Positions 1 to 5,614 of a stretch of DNA of 6,926 nt are shown piece after piece. Under the pieces are notes generated by a model. It saw only the letters and a list, made by a program, of their open reading frames with translations, had not been told where the DNA came from and made no database searches. Made by a program: the position numbers and the translations under genes. How positions within the stretch are numbered: position 1 is the stretch's first letter; the number at the start of each line of letters is the position of its first letter. The stretch comes from Myxococcaceae bacterium (GTDB taxonomy: Bacteria > Myxococcota > Myxococcia > Myxococcales > Myxococcaceae), in the NCBI GenBank assembly GCA_018262385.1, contig JAGSPQ010000185.1, positions 1-6,926 of the forward strand. The letters are read 5' to 3'.

Positions 1-1011
1 GTCGACGTCACTCCCGACGGGGAAGACATCGTGATCGGCGGCAAGCTGGACACCCACGGCACGGCCTTCAACTTCAAGAAGATCAAGGCGCTGATCGACG
101 AGGGAAAATACGAGGGCAAGGATCCGTACGGGATCCCGATCCTCTCCTTCAAGGACTCGATTCGGGGCCAGGTCGAGCTGGGGCTGGGGCCGCTCCACAC
201 CCAGTACGACAACGAGGGCAACGCCTACACCTCGCTGTTCATCGAGTCGAAGGTCGCCAAGTGGTCGGTGAAGGACCTGAAGCTGATCGACAAGATCTCG
301 ACCCACTACAACATCGGACACCTGGCGACCGCCGAGGGCGACACGGTCAGCCCCGACGGCCGGTACCTGATCGCGATGAACAAGTGGGCGCTCGATCGCT
401 TCGCTCCGGTGGGCCCGCTGATGCCGCAGAACTTCCAGCTGATCGACCTGAAGGGCACCGGCGACAAGATGCAGCTGCTCTACGACATGCCGCTGCCGCT
501 GGGCGAGCCGCACTACGTGCAGATCATCAAGGCCGACAAGATCAAGCCGATCGAGGTCTACAGCCCGATCGGGCTCAACGCCCTCACCCACCGGAAGGAT
601 CCGTTCGCGGTCGAGGTAGGCAAAGAGCGGGTCGAGCGGAAGGCCGACGGGGTGCATGTCTACATGACCGCGATCCGCAGCCACTTCACCCCCGACATCG
701 TGCGGGTGAAGGAAGGCGAGCGGATCCACCTGCACCTGACCAGCCTCGAGCAGGCGAAGGACGCGACCCACGGCTTCACCATCGGCTCCTACAACCTCAA
801 CACCAGCCTCGAGCCGGGCAAGCACATCAACATGGACTTCGTCGCCGACCGCGCCGGCGTCTTTCCGCTCTACTGCACCGAGTTCTGCTCGGCGCTGCAC
901 CTGGAGATGGCCGGCTACTTCCTCGTCGAGCCGAAGGGCGGGAAGAACGGCCGCGAAGAGAAGGACGAGAACGGACGAAGAGAGCGCAAGGAAGGAAACG
1001 GCAACCAGTGA
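1..1011 (+). CDS. nosZ: Nitrous oxide reductase NosZ, clade II type, C-terminal part (5' truncated)
   Basis: Periplasmic copper enzyme that reduces N2O to N2, the last step of denitrification. The frame is open from base 1, so the start, signal peptide and first part of the beta-propeller lie outside; 336 codons remain. Seen (residues counted from base 1): propeller segments with GLGPLHT (His66), YNIGHL (His107) and GEPHY (His171), which match the places of CuZ ligand histidines in the family. The C-terminal cupredoxin domain has His257 (ATHGF) and the CuA loop CTEFCSALHLEM, with Cys292, Cys296, His300 and Met303. GKLDTH, YNIGHL, EPHY and a CuA loop without the clade I Trp are, from memory of the family, clade II (Sec-exported) traits. 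After the domain ends near residue 311 there is a charged Lys/Arg/Glu/Gly/Asn tail of about 25 residues. The stop overlaps the nosD start. Identity is very secure; the clade assignment is slightly less so. Confidence 0.97.
   Translation, partial: VDVTPDGEDIVIGGKLDTHGTAFNFKKIKALIDEGKYEGKDPYGIPILSFKDSIRGQVELGLGPLHTQYDNEGNAYTSLFIESKVAKWSVKDLKLIDKISTHYNIGHLATAEGDTVSPDGRYLIAMNKWALDRFAPVGPLMPQNFQLIDLKGTGDKMQLLYDMPLPLGEPHYVQIIKADKIKPIEVYSPIGLNALTHRKDPFAVEVGKERVERKADGVHVYMTAIRSHFTPDIVRVKEGERIHLHLTSLEQAKDATHGFTIGSYNLNTSLEPGKHINMDFVADRAGVFPLYCTEFCSALHLEMAGYFLVEPKGGKNGREEKDENGRRERKEGNGNQ
988..1011 (+). promoter_or_regulatory. Shine-Dalgarno and GTGA stop/start overlap setting the nosD start
   Basis: A purine-rich AAGGAAGGAA stretch (about 988-997) lies 10 bases before a GTG at 1008-1010 that overlaps the nosZ TGA (1009-1011). 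The nosD frame is open far upstream, to about 261, but only this GTG has a good ribosome site and a following lipoprotein signal. It is therefore taken as the start, and nosD translation is probably coupled to nosZ. The same stretch encodes the charged end of NosZ. Confidence 0.7.
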
Positions 1012-2339
1012 GCCCGGGGCTGCGTGCGCTGGTGCCGGTGGTCCTCCTGGGCGCCTGCGTGGGACGCGAGGGCTCGACCGCGCCGGGCCACGCCCCGCCG
1101 GCGCCGCCGCCCAGGCCCGAGGGCTGCCGCGCGGTGCGCCCGGGGGAGGATCTGGCCGCGCTGCTGAAGCAGACCCCGCCCGGCCAGGCGCTCTGCCTCG
1201 CCGAGGGCGACTACTCCGGCCCGCTGAAGGTGCCGCCGGGGGTGACGGTGTGGGGCTCCCGCGCGGCGATCGTCCGCAGCAGCGGGAAGGGCACCACGGT
1301 CTGGGTGGCCGACGGCGCCCGGCTTTTGGGGCTCACCATCGACGGCAGCGGAGATCGCTTCGACACGCTCGACGCCGCGGTCCACGTCAGCGGCGACGAC
1401 GTCGAGGTGCGGGGCGTCAAAGTGCTCGACTCGTTCTTCGGGATCCTCTCCGAGAAGGCGCGGCGGCCGCGGCTGATCGGCAACGAGGTGATCGGCCGCC
1501 CGGGCCTGACCCTGGGGATGCGGGGCGATGGGATCCGGCTGTGGGAGACCACCGGGGCGACGATCGAGGACAACCTCGTTGAGCAGTCGCGCGACTGCGT
1601 GGTCTGGTACTCGAGCGACAACCGGCTTCGGCGCAACACCGTGCGCGACGGCCGCTACGGCACCCACTTCATGTTCAGCCACCGCAACCAGGTGGAGGAC
1701 AACCGCTACCTCGGCAACGAGGTCGGGGTGTTTGTGATGTACAGCCGCGACCTGAAGCTGCAGCGCAACCTGATCTCGCAGTCGCTGGGCGCAGCTGGAA
1801 TCGGGCTGGGGATCAAGGAGTCGGGCAACCTCACCGTCGCTCACAACCTGATCGCCCACAACACGGTGGGGATCTACCTCGACACCTCTCCGTTTCAGAA
1901 CGACGAGCACAACCTGTTCGAAGAGAACCTGGTCGCGCTCTCGCAGGCCGCGGTGGTCTTCCACTCCAGCCAGACCCGCAATGCCTTCCTCGGCAACGCG
2001 TTCACCGGCAACGAGACCCAGGTGCTGGTCCAGGGCGGCGGCGACGCGCTCGGCACCCGCTGGGAAGGCAACGACTTCGACGACTACCGCGGCTACGACC
2101 TGGACACCGACGGCACCGGCGATCTGCCCTACGAGCTGAACAGCCTCTCGGAGGACCTGGTGGCGCACTACCCGGCGCTGGCGTTCTTCGAAGGGATGCC
2201 GGTGCTGGCCCTGGTCGGAGCGGCGGGCCACGTGGTGCCGCTGCTGGCGCCCCGGCCGCTGGTGCGCGATCCCACTCCCCGCATGCGCCCCCGCGGCGCC
2301 GACCTCGCCCGAGACCTGGAGCTGCCCCATGCGAATTGA
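1008..2339 (+). CDS. nosD: NosD, periplasmic beta-helix copper-site maturation protein, predicted lipoprotein
   Basis: Periplasmic partner of the NosFY ABC transporter in assembling the CuZ centre of NosZ. From the GTG at 1008 it is 443 aa, usual for NosD. The N-terminus reads as a short lipoprotein signal: Arg6, a hydrophobic core, then the lipobox LGAC with Cys17, followed by a Pro/Ala-rich linker. From about residue 60 to 360 there are repeated right-handed beta-helix (CASH/PbH1) turns with N-x-(hydrophobic) and G-(hydrophobic) steps. These include RGDGIRLW (about 172-179) and GTHFMFSHRNQVEDNRY (about 220-236), both typical of NosD. The C-terminal part, with YPALAFFEG and LLAPRPLVRDP, also fits the family. 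It overlaps nosZ by 4 bases and nosF by 11. The unusual point is the lipobox, as textbook NosD is a soluble Sec-exported protein. Family identity is secure; lipidation is a prediction. Confidence 0.95.
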   Translation: MSPGLRALVPVVLLGACVGREGSTAPGHAPPAPPPRPEGCRAVRPGEDLAALLKQTPPGQALCLAEGDYSGPLKVPPGVTVWGSRAAIVRSSGKGTTVWVADGARLLGLTIDGSGDRFDTLDAAVHVSGDDVEVRGVKVLDSFFGILSEKARRPRLIGNEVIGRPGLTLGMRGDGIRLWETTGATIEDNLVEQSRDCVVWYSSDNRLRRNTVRDGRYGTHFMFSHRNQVEDNRYLGNEVGVFVMYSRDLKLQRNLISQSLGAAGIGLGIKESGNLTVAHNLIAHNTVGIYLDTSPFQNDEHNLFEENLVALSQAAVVFHSSQTRNAFLGNAFTGNETQVLVQGGGDALGTRWEGNDFDDYRGYDLDTDGTGDLPYELNSLSEDLVAHYPALAFFEGMPVLALVGAAGHVVPLLAPRPLVRDPTPRMRPRGADLARDLELPHAN

Positions 2340-3060
2340 GCTGCGCCAGGTGGCCAAGCGCTTCGGCCGCACCCGGGTGCTGAAGGGGATCGACCTCGTC
2401 ATCCCGCCCGGCCGCCGGGTCGCGCTGGTCGGCCCCAACGGCTCGGGGAAGTCGACGCTGCTGCGCGCGGTGATCGGCCTTTTGGACTGCACCGGCCAGG
2501 TGCTGCTCGACGGCCGCTCGCCCTATGAGAACCGGGTCGAGGTCGTCCGTCAGCTGGCCTACGTGCCGCAGGTGGCCCCGCAGCTGTCGGCGACCGTCGC
2601 CGAGGTGCTCGGGTTGGTGACGCTCACCCGTGGGCTCGAGCCGAGCGCGATTGCCGACGCCGCCCGCCAGCTCGAGCTCGACGTGGCCGAGGTGAAGCGG
2701 CGGCCGTTTCGCAACCTCTCGGGGGGGATGAAGCAGAAGCTGCTGATCGCGATCGCGCTCGCCGCCCGGCCGTCGCTGCTGCTGATGGACGAGCCGACCG
2801 CCAGCCTCGACGCCCGCGCCCGCGATCGGCTGTTCGCGCTGTGCGAGCCGGGCGCGGGCGTGCTGCCCGGCGGCGCCACCCTGCTGCTGTGCTCCCACCG
2901 GCTGGAAGAGCTGCGGCAGCTGGTGGACCATGTGGTCGCGCTCGAGGACGGGAAGGTCGCCTTTGACGGCCCCGCGCGCGGCTTCTTCGGCGCGCCGGCC
3001 CTGAGCGTGATCGAAGGCCAGCGGGGCTCGAGCCCTCCCCCGGAGCCGCGCCATGGGTGA
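2329..3060 (+). CDS. nosF: NosF, ABC transporter ATPase for NosZ copper-site maturation
   Basis: Cytoplasmic ATPase that powers the NosDFY complex. The 243-aa sequence has the full ABC set: Walker A GPNGSGKST (35-43), Q-loop Gln81 in YVPQ, signature LSGGMKQK (130-137), Walker B LLLMDEP with Glu155 as the likely catalytic base, D-loop SLD (159-161) and H-loop His190 in LCSH. All key residues are intact, so it should be active. The ATG at 2329 lies inside the end of nosD and has GGAG seven bases upstream (2318-2321). The 3' end overlaps nosL by 8 bases. The ABC domain alone would not separate it from other ATPases of ABC-2 type exporters; the name rests on its place between nosD and nosL/nosY and on the GMKQK signature. 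The last 15 or so residues (GSSPPPEPRHG) look like a disordered tail. Confidence 0.95.
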   Translation: MRIELRQVAKRFGRTRVLKGIDLVIPPGRRVALVGPNGSGKSTLLRAVIGLLDCTGQVLLDGRSPYENRVEVVRQLAYVPQVAPQLSATVAEVLGLVTLTRGLEPSAIADAARQLELDVAEVKRRPFRNLSGGMKQKLLIAIALAARPSLLLMDEPTASLDARARDRLFALCEPGAGVLPGGATLLLCSHRLEELRQLVDHVVALEDGKVAFDGPARGFFGAPALSVIEGQRGSSPPPEPRHG

Positions 3061-3535
3061 GCCGCGCGGCGAGAGTTCCCGGCGGCTGCTGCCGCTGCTG
3101 CTGGGCGCGGCGGTAGTGGCGGCGGCCCTCGGCTTCTTCTGGGAGCTGCGAGCGGCCCAGCGGCTGCCGGAAGGCCCGGTGCCGGTCGTCTGGGACAAGG
3201 AGGCCTGCGCGAGCTGCAAGATGCACATCGGCCAGCCGGAGTTCGCCGCGCAGCTGCAGCTGGCCGACGGGCAGGTGCTCGACTTCGACGACCCGGGCTG
3301 CCTGTTCACCTGGCTTTCGGAGCACGAAGATCCGGTACACGCGATCTGGTTCCACCATCACCACGAAGAACGCTGGCTCTCGCAGGACGACGTCGGCTTC
3401 GTCACCGTCGCGCCGACCCCGATGGGCTACGGGCTGGGGGCGGTCGATCGGTCGACGCCCGGCGCGAAGAGCTTCGAGCAGGTGCGGGAAGAGTTCCGCC
3501 GCAACCGCGGCGGGCGCGAGGGGGCCGGCCAGTGA
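3053..3535 (+). CDS. nosL: NosL, copper chaperone for NosZ maturation, membrane-anchored by an N-terminal helix
   Basis: Cu(I)-binding protein that hands copper to the NosDFY/NosZ assembly line on the periplasmic side. The 160-aa product starts with a positively charged segment (Arg10, Arg11) and a hydrophobic helix at about 12-30. It has no lipobox Cys, so it is probably held by an uncleaved anchor. NosL hallmarks follow: C-x-x-C-x-M (Cys52, Cys55, Met57), the FDDPGCL segment with Cys83 (78-84) and TPMGYGLGA (122-130, Met124). Cys and Met of the first motif are the expected Cu(I) ligands. Four consecutive histidines (101-104) follow FDDPGCL and could add metal binding; I do not know these as a family feature. 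The charged C-terminal end (Arg, Glu, Gly) looks flexible. The ATG at 3053 has GGAG seven bases upstream and overlaps nosF by 8 bases; the stop overlaps the nosY GTG. Many NosL are lipoproteins, so the anchor differs. Confidence 0.93.
   Translation: MGEPRGESSRRLLPLLLGAAVVAAALGFFWELRAAQRLPEGPVPVVWDKEACASCKMHIGQPEFAAQLQLADGQVLDFDDPGCLFTWLSEHEDPVHAIWFHHHHEERWLSQDDVGFVTVAPTPMGYGLGAVDRSTPGAKSFEQVREEFRRNRGGREGAGQ
3518..3535 (+). promoter_or_regulatory. Shine-Dalgarno and GTGA overlap setting the nosY start
   Basis: GAGGGGG at 3518-3524 stands seven bases before a GTG (3532-3534) that overlaps the nosL TGA (3533-3535). This is the same stop/start arrangement as at nosZ/nosD, and it supports the GTG start and translational coupling of nosY to nosL. 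Confidence 0.6.
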
Positions 3536-4383
3536 GCGCGCCGCTCTCGCTGCGCCGCGAGCTGTGGGCGGTGGCGCGGCTCGATCTGGCCGACGCGCTG
3601 CGCTCGCGCTGGATGTTGTTCTGCGTCGGCGTCTACGCACTGCTGGGAGTCGTCTTCATCCTGGTCGGGATGCGCGAGTCGACGGTGATCGGCTTCACCG
3701 GGATGGGGCGGGTGATGTTCTCGGTGGTGCACGCGCTGTTGCTGCTGCTGCCCCTGCTCGCGCTGACCGCCACCGGCCAGGTGGTCAACCGGGCCCGGGA
3801 GGACGGGACGCTCGAGCTGCTCTTCAGCCACCCGGTGCGGCGCGGCACCTACTTCGCCTCGATCGCGCTGGTTCGCTTCGCGGTGCTGGTGGTCCCGCTG
3901 GCCGTCCTGATGGCGGCGATGGCCGTGCTCGGGAAGGTGATCTTCGACCAGCCGATCGCGTGGATCTTCCTGCTGCAGATGCTGAGCATCTGTGCCGCCT
4001 TGCTGCTGGCCTTCGTCGGGCTGGGGCTGGCGGTCTCGAGCCTGGTGCGATCGCCCACCAAGGCGACCCTGTGGCTGCTGCTGCTGTGGGCCTCGGGCGT
4101 GGCGCTGCTCGACTTCGCGCTGGTGGGGCTGATGCTCCAGTACCGGCTCAACCCACGGGCGGTGTTCTTGATCGCCTCGCTCAACCCGGTCGAGGCGGCG
4201 CGGCTGGCGCTGCTGTCGGGGGTGTCGAGCGAGCTGTCGGTGCTGGGGCCAGTCGGCTTCTACCTGAGCAACCGGGTCGGCCACGCCGCGCTGCTGGCGC
4301 TGGGCCTCGCCTGGCCCGCCGGGCTGGGACTGGCCGCCTGGGCGCTCGCCCTCACCCGCTTTCGCCGCGCTGACATCGTCTAG
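3532..4383 (+). CDS. nosY: NosY, ABC-2 type permease subunit of the NosDFY complex
   Basis: Inner-membrane permease that pairs with NosF and contacts NosD in the periplasm. The 283 aa match the family length. By eye there are six hydrophobic helices, at about 27-46, 61-82, 108-132, 140-168, 175-200 and 245-270. A positively charged N-terminal amphipathic segment (RRELWAVARLDLADALRSR) precedes the first. The loop after helix 2 carries NRAREDGTLELLFSHPVRR (86-104), the conserved E-x-G-T-L-E-L-L-x-S-x-P-V coupling segment of NosY-like permeases. A second family mark is SLNPVEAARLALLSG between helices 5 and 6. The GTG start overlaps nosL by 4 bases. The stop (TAG) is part of the Shine-Dalgarno region of the next gene, so the two are probably co-translated. 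No anomaly was seen. Confidence 0.95.
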   Translation: MSAPLSLRRELWAVARLDLADALRSRWMLFCVGVYALLGVVFILVGMRESTVIGFTGMGRVMFSVVHALLLLLPLLALTATGQVVNRAREDGTLELLFSHPVRRGTYFASIALVRFAVLVVPLAVLMAAMAVLGKVIFDQPIAWIFLLQMLSICAALLLAFVGLGLAVSSLVRSPTKATLWLLLLWASGVALLDFALVGLMLQYRLNPRAVFLIASLNPVEAARLALLSGVSSELSVLGPVGFYLSNRVGHAALLALGLAWPAGLGLAAWALALTRFRRADIV

Positions 4384-4395
4384 GAGCCGCCCATG
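4382..4395 (+). promoter_or_regulatory. Ribosome binding site of the 230-aa membrane protein gene
   Basis: AGGAG at 4382-4386 overlaps the nosY TAG stop and lies six bases before the ATG at 4393. This is a strong, well-spaced site. It fixes the start of the downstream gene and argues that the gene is a genuine member of the nos transcript. Confidence 0.75.
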
Positions 4396-5085
4396 AAGAT
4401 CATGCTCGCCCGTTTCTACGAGTTCATCGACCGCCCGATGTTCGCCCCGTCGCGGCTGGTGCTGCTGGCGCTGCTGATCCCGCTGGCGCTCTCGTTCTGG
4501 TTTCCACTGTGGCGAATCACGATGACCGCGCCGCAGTACCCGAAGGGGCTGATCGTCGACATCTATTCGTACAAGGTCGAGGGCGGCAACCACGGCCAGC
4601 ACCTCGACGAGATCAACACCCTCAACCACTACATCGGCATGGCCCACATCGATCGCGCGGCGCTGTCGGATCTCGACTGGCTGCCGTTCGCCCTGGGGAT
4701 CCTGCTGCTGGTGGCGCTGCGGACGGCGGCGCTGGGCAGCGTCCGATCGCTGATCGATCTGTCGGTGCTCACCGCCTACGTGCTGGGGTTCGCCTTCTTC
4801 CGCTACGCCTACAAGCTGTACCTGATGGGCCACAACCTCAACCCCGAAGCGCCGATGAAGGTCGAGCCGTTCATGCCGGTGATCGTCGGCAAGAAGCAGG
4901 TCGCCAACTTCCTCACCGAGGCCTGGCCGCACCTGGGCGCCTACCTGATCGGAGCCTTCCTGCTGGGAGTCTGGGGGGTGATGCTCTGGCACCTGATCGC
5001 CGGCCGCCGCGCGGCGAGCCGGGCGGTGAAGGTGGAGCCGCCGACGCACCCCGGATCGCACGGCGCCCGCCCGGCCCATCCCTGA
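4393..5085 (+). CDS. Uncharacterised four-helix membrane protein ending the nos operon
   Basis: I cannot name this 230-aa protein with a known function. By eye it has four transmembrane segments, at about 20-40, 96-114, 119-137 and 181-201. The positive-inside rule puts both ends in the cytoplasm (MKIMLAR; AGRRAASRAVK) and two loops in the periplasm. Loop 1 (41-95) holds QYPKGLIVDIYSYKVEGG, then His67, His70, Asp72, Glu73, Asn75, Asn78, His79 (LNHYIGM) and His85. Loop 2 (138-180) holds His147, EAPMKVEPFMPVIVG (152-166) and NFLTEAWPH with His180. There is no cysteine, no CxxCH and no quinone or haem signature I recognise. The LNHYIGM and MKVEPFMPVIVG segments feel like a conserved hypothetical family seen near nos and other copper genes, but that is memory, not a search. 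A role in periplasmic copper supply or in electron supply to NosZ is inference from position and the His/Asp/Glu-rich loops. The C-terminal tail (207-230) is Pro/Arg/His-rich and probably disordered. Confidence 0.85.
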   Translation: MKIMLARFYEFIDRPMFAPSRLVLLALLIPLALSFWFPLWRITMTAPQYPKGLIVDIYSYKVEGGNHGQHLDEINTLNHYIGMAHIDRAALSDLDWLPFALGILLLVALRTAALGSVRSLIDLSVLTAYVLGFAFFRYAYKLYLMGHNLNPEAPMKVEPFMPVIVGKKQVANFLTEAWPHLGAYLIGAFLLGVWGVMLWHLIAGRRAASRAVKVEPPTHPGSHGARPAHP

Positions 5086-5092
5086 GCCTCAG
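5082..5092. other. Convergent gene ends inside an 11-base inverted repeat
   Basis: CTGAG-C-CTCAG is a perfect 5-base inverted repeat around position 5087. It contains the TGA stop of the + strand operon (5083-5085) and the stop of the - strand haem protein gene (5089-5091). With a stem this short and no T-run on either side it is not a convincing terminator. It may only reflect the symmetry of two facing stop codons. Confidence 0.4.
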
Positions 5093-5559
5093 CGGCCAGC
5101 CGTGGCGCGCTCTTCGTCGTCGTCCTTCTGGGTGCCGAGCGTGGCGGCCAGCCCGTCGATCAGCTGCTGCTTCTCGGTGGGCGACAGCCGGGCCTCAGGG
5201 TGCAGCAGCAGGTAGGGCCGGGGAGGCATCTCGCCTTCGGCCACCGTCTCGGAGGACTCGCCGGCCTCGGGCCAGGGCTGGTTCCACTGGGAGAAGTTGA
5301 GCACCGCCCGGCCTTCGTCAACGTCGTGCTGAACCAGCCAGGAGGCCGGCGCCACGTGCGAGTACCAGGGCCACTTCACCTGGTTGCTGTGGCAGTCGAA
5401 GCAGGCCCGCACCGCGAGGGCGCGGACCTCGGGCGAGCTCCAGGCCGGCTCGGCGATCACCCCGGGGTTCCGGTGGACCCGGCCGTAAGGGATGACCTGG
5501 ATCACCACCAACGCCACCACCAGCCCGACTGCGCCTCTCTTCAGCCAACGGGAGATCAT
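5089..5559 (-). CDS. Membrane-anchored monohaem c-type protein (Haem_bd-like domain)
   Basis: A 156-aa periplasmic redox or haem-binding protein. It has one N-terminal hydrophobic helix (about 9-24) behind basic residues (Arg4, Lys7, Arg8) and so is probably anchored in the inner membrane with its domain in the periplasm. The haem c attachment motif is ACFDCHSN, with Cys53, Cys56 and His57. It is followed by KWPWYSHVAPASWLVQHDVDEGR (starting Lys62, split here only by name), a pattern I associate with the Pfam Haem_bd family. The only internal methionine is Met111 in GEMPP, which makes it the likely distal haem ligand. The C-terminus (KDDDEERATAGR) is charged. The gene lies 55 bases downstream of the multicopper oxidase on the same strand, and the two are probably co-transcribed. 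A GAAGGA sequence sits only two bases before the ATG, closer than usual. The electron partner is unknown; the neighbouring oxidase is one candidate. Confidence 0.88.
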   Translation of the reverse strand: MISRWLKRGAVGLVVALVVIQVIPYGRVHRNPGVIAEPAWSSPEVRALAVRACFDCHSNQVKWPWYSHVAPASWLVQHDVDEGRAVLNFSQWNQPWPEAGESSETVAEGEMPPRPYLLLHPEARLSPTEKQQLIDGLAATLGTQKDDDEERATAGR

Positions 5560-5614
5560 GATCCTTCAAGACAGGCATCACCGGTGCCAGCCGCTCGGGT
5601 CGCAGTTCTTGCGC
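5560..5614 (-). other. Short intergenic gap between oxidase and haem protein genes
   Basis: These 55 bases separate the oxidase stop from the haem protein ATG. They contain an 8-base palindrome CACCGGTG (5579-5586) with no T-run, so no supported terminator, and a GAAGGA purine run next to the ATG. The gap is compatible with one transcript for both genes. Confidence 0.5.

Noticed and set aside
892..900. Trp of the CuA loop replaced by Glu (Glu294 in CTEFC), seen at first as a missing key residue
   Set aside because: The clade I Trp supplies a backbone carbonyl ligand, and as far as I recall clade II NosZ and cytochrome oxidase CuA sites have other residues there, so this is not a defect. The Glu codon is at about 880-882; the surrounding Cys, His and Met ligands are intact.
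261..1007. Upstream extension of the nosD frame inside nosZ
   Set aside because: This part is an Arg/Pro/Gly-rich out-of-frame reading of nosZ. The lipoprotein signal and Shine-Dalgarno place the real start at 1008.
915..2492. 525-codon open frame on the - strand across nosD
   Set aside because: Antisense shadow of nosD with compositionally biased sequence and no motif; high GC makes stop codons rare in this frame.
2624..3640. Long Arg/Ala-rich - strand frames across nosF and nosL
   Set aside because: Antisense to intact nosF and nosL; biased composition and no start signal or domain.
3564..4373. Second + strand frame inside nosY
   Set aside because: Out-of-frame shadow of nosY, rich in Ala/Gly/Arg with no hydrophobic segments or motifs.
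3427..5079. 550-codon open frame on the - strand across nosY and the membrane protein gene
   Set aside because: It is antisense to two well-supported genes. The product is Arg/Gln/His/Pro-rich low complexity, as expected from the GC-rich reverse of coding DNA, with no recognisable domain.
5579..5586. Palindrome CACCGGTG between the oxidase and haem genes as a terminator or operator
   Set aside because: Only 8 bases, no T-run and no second copy; expected by chance in such GC-rich DNA.
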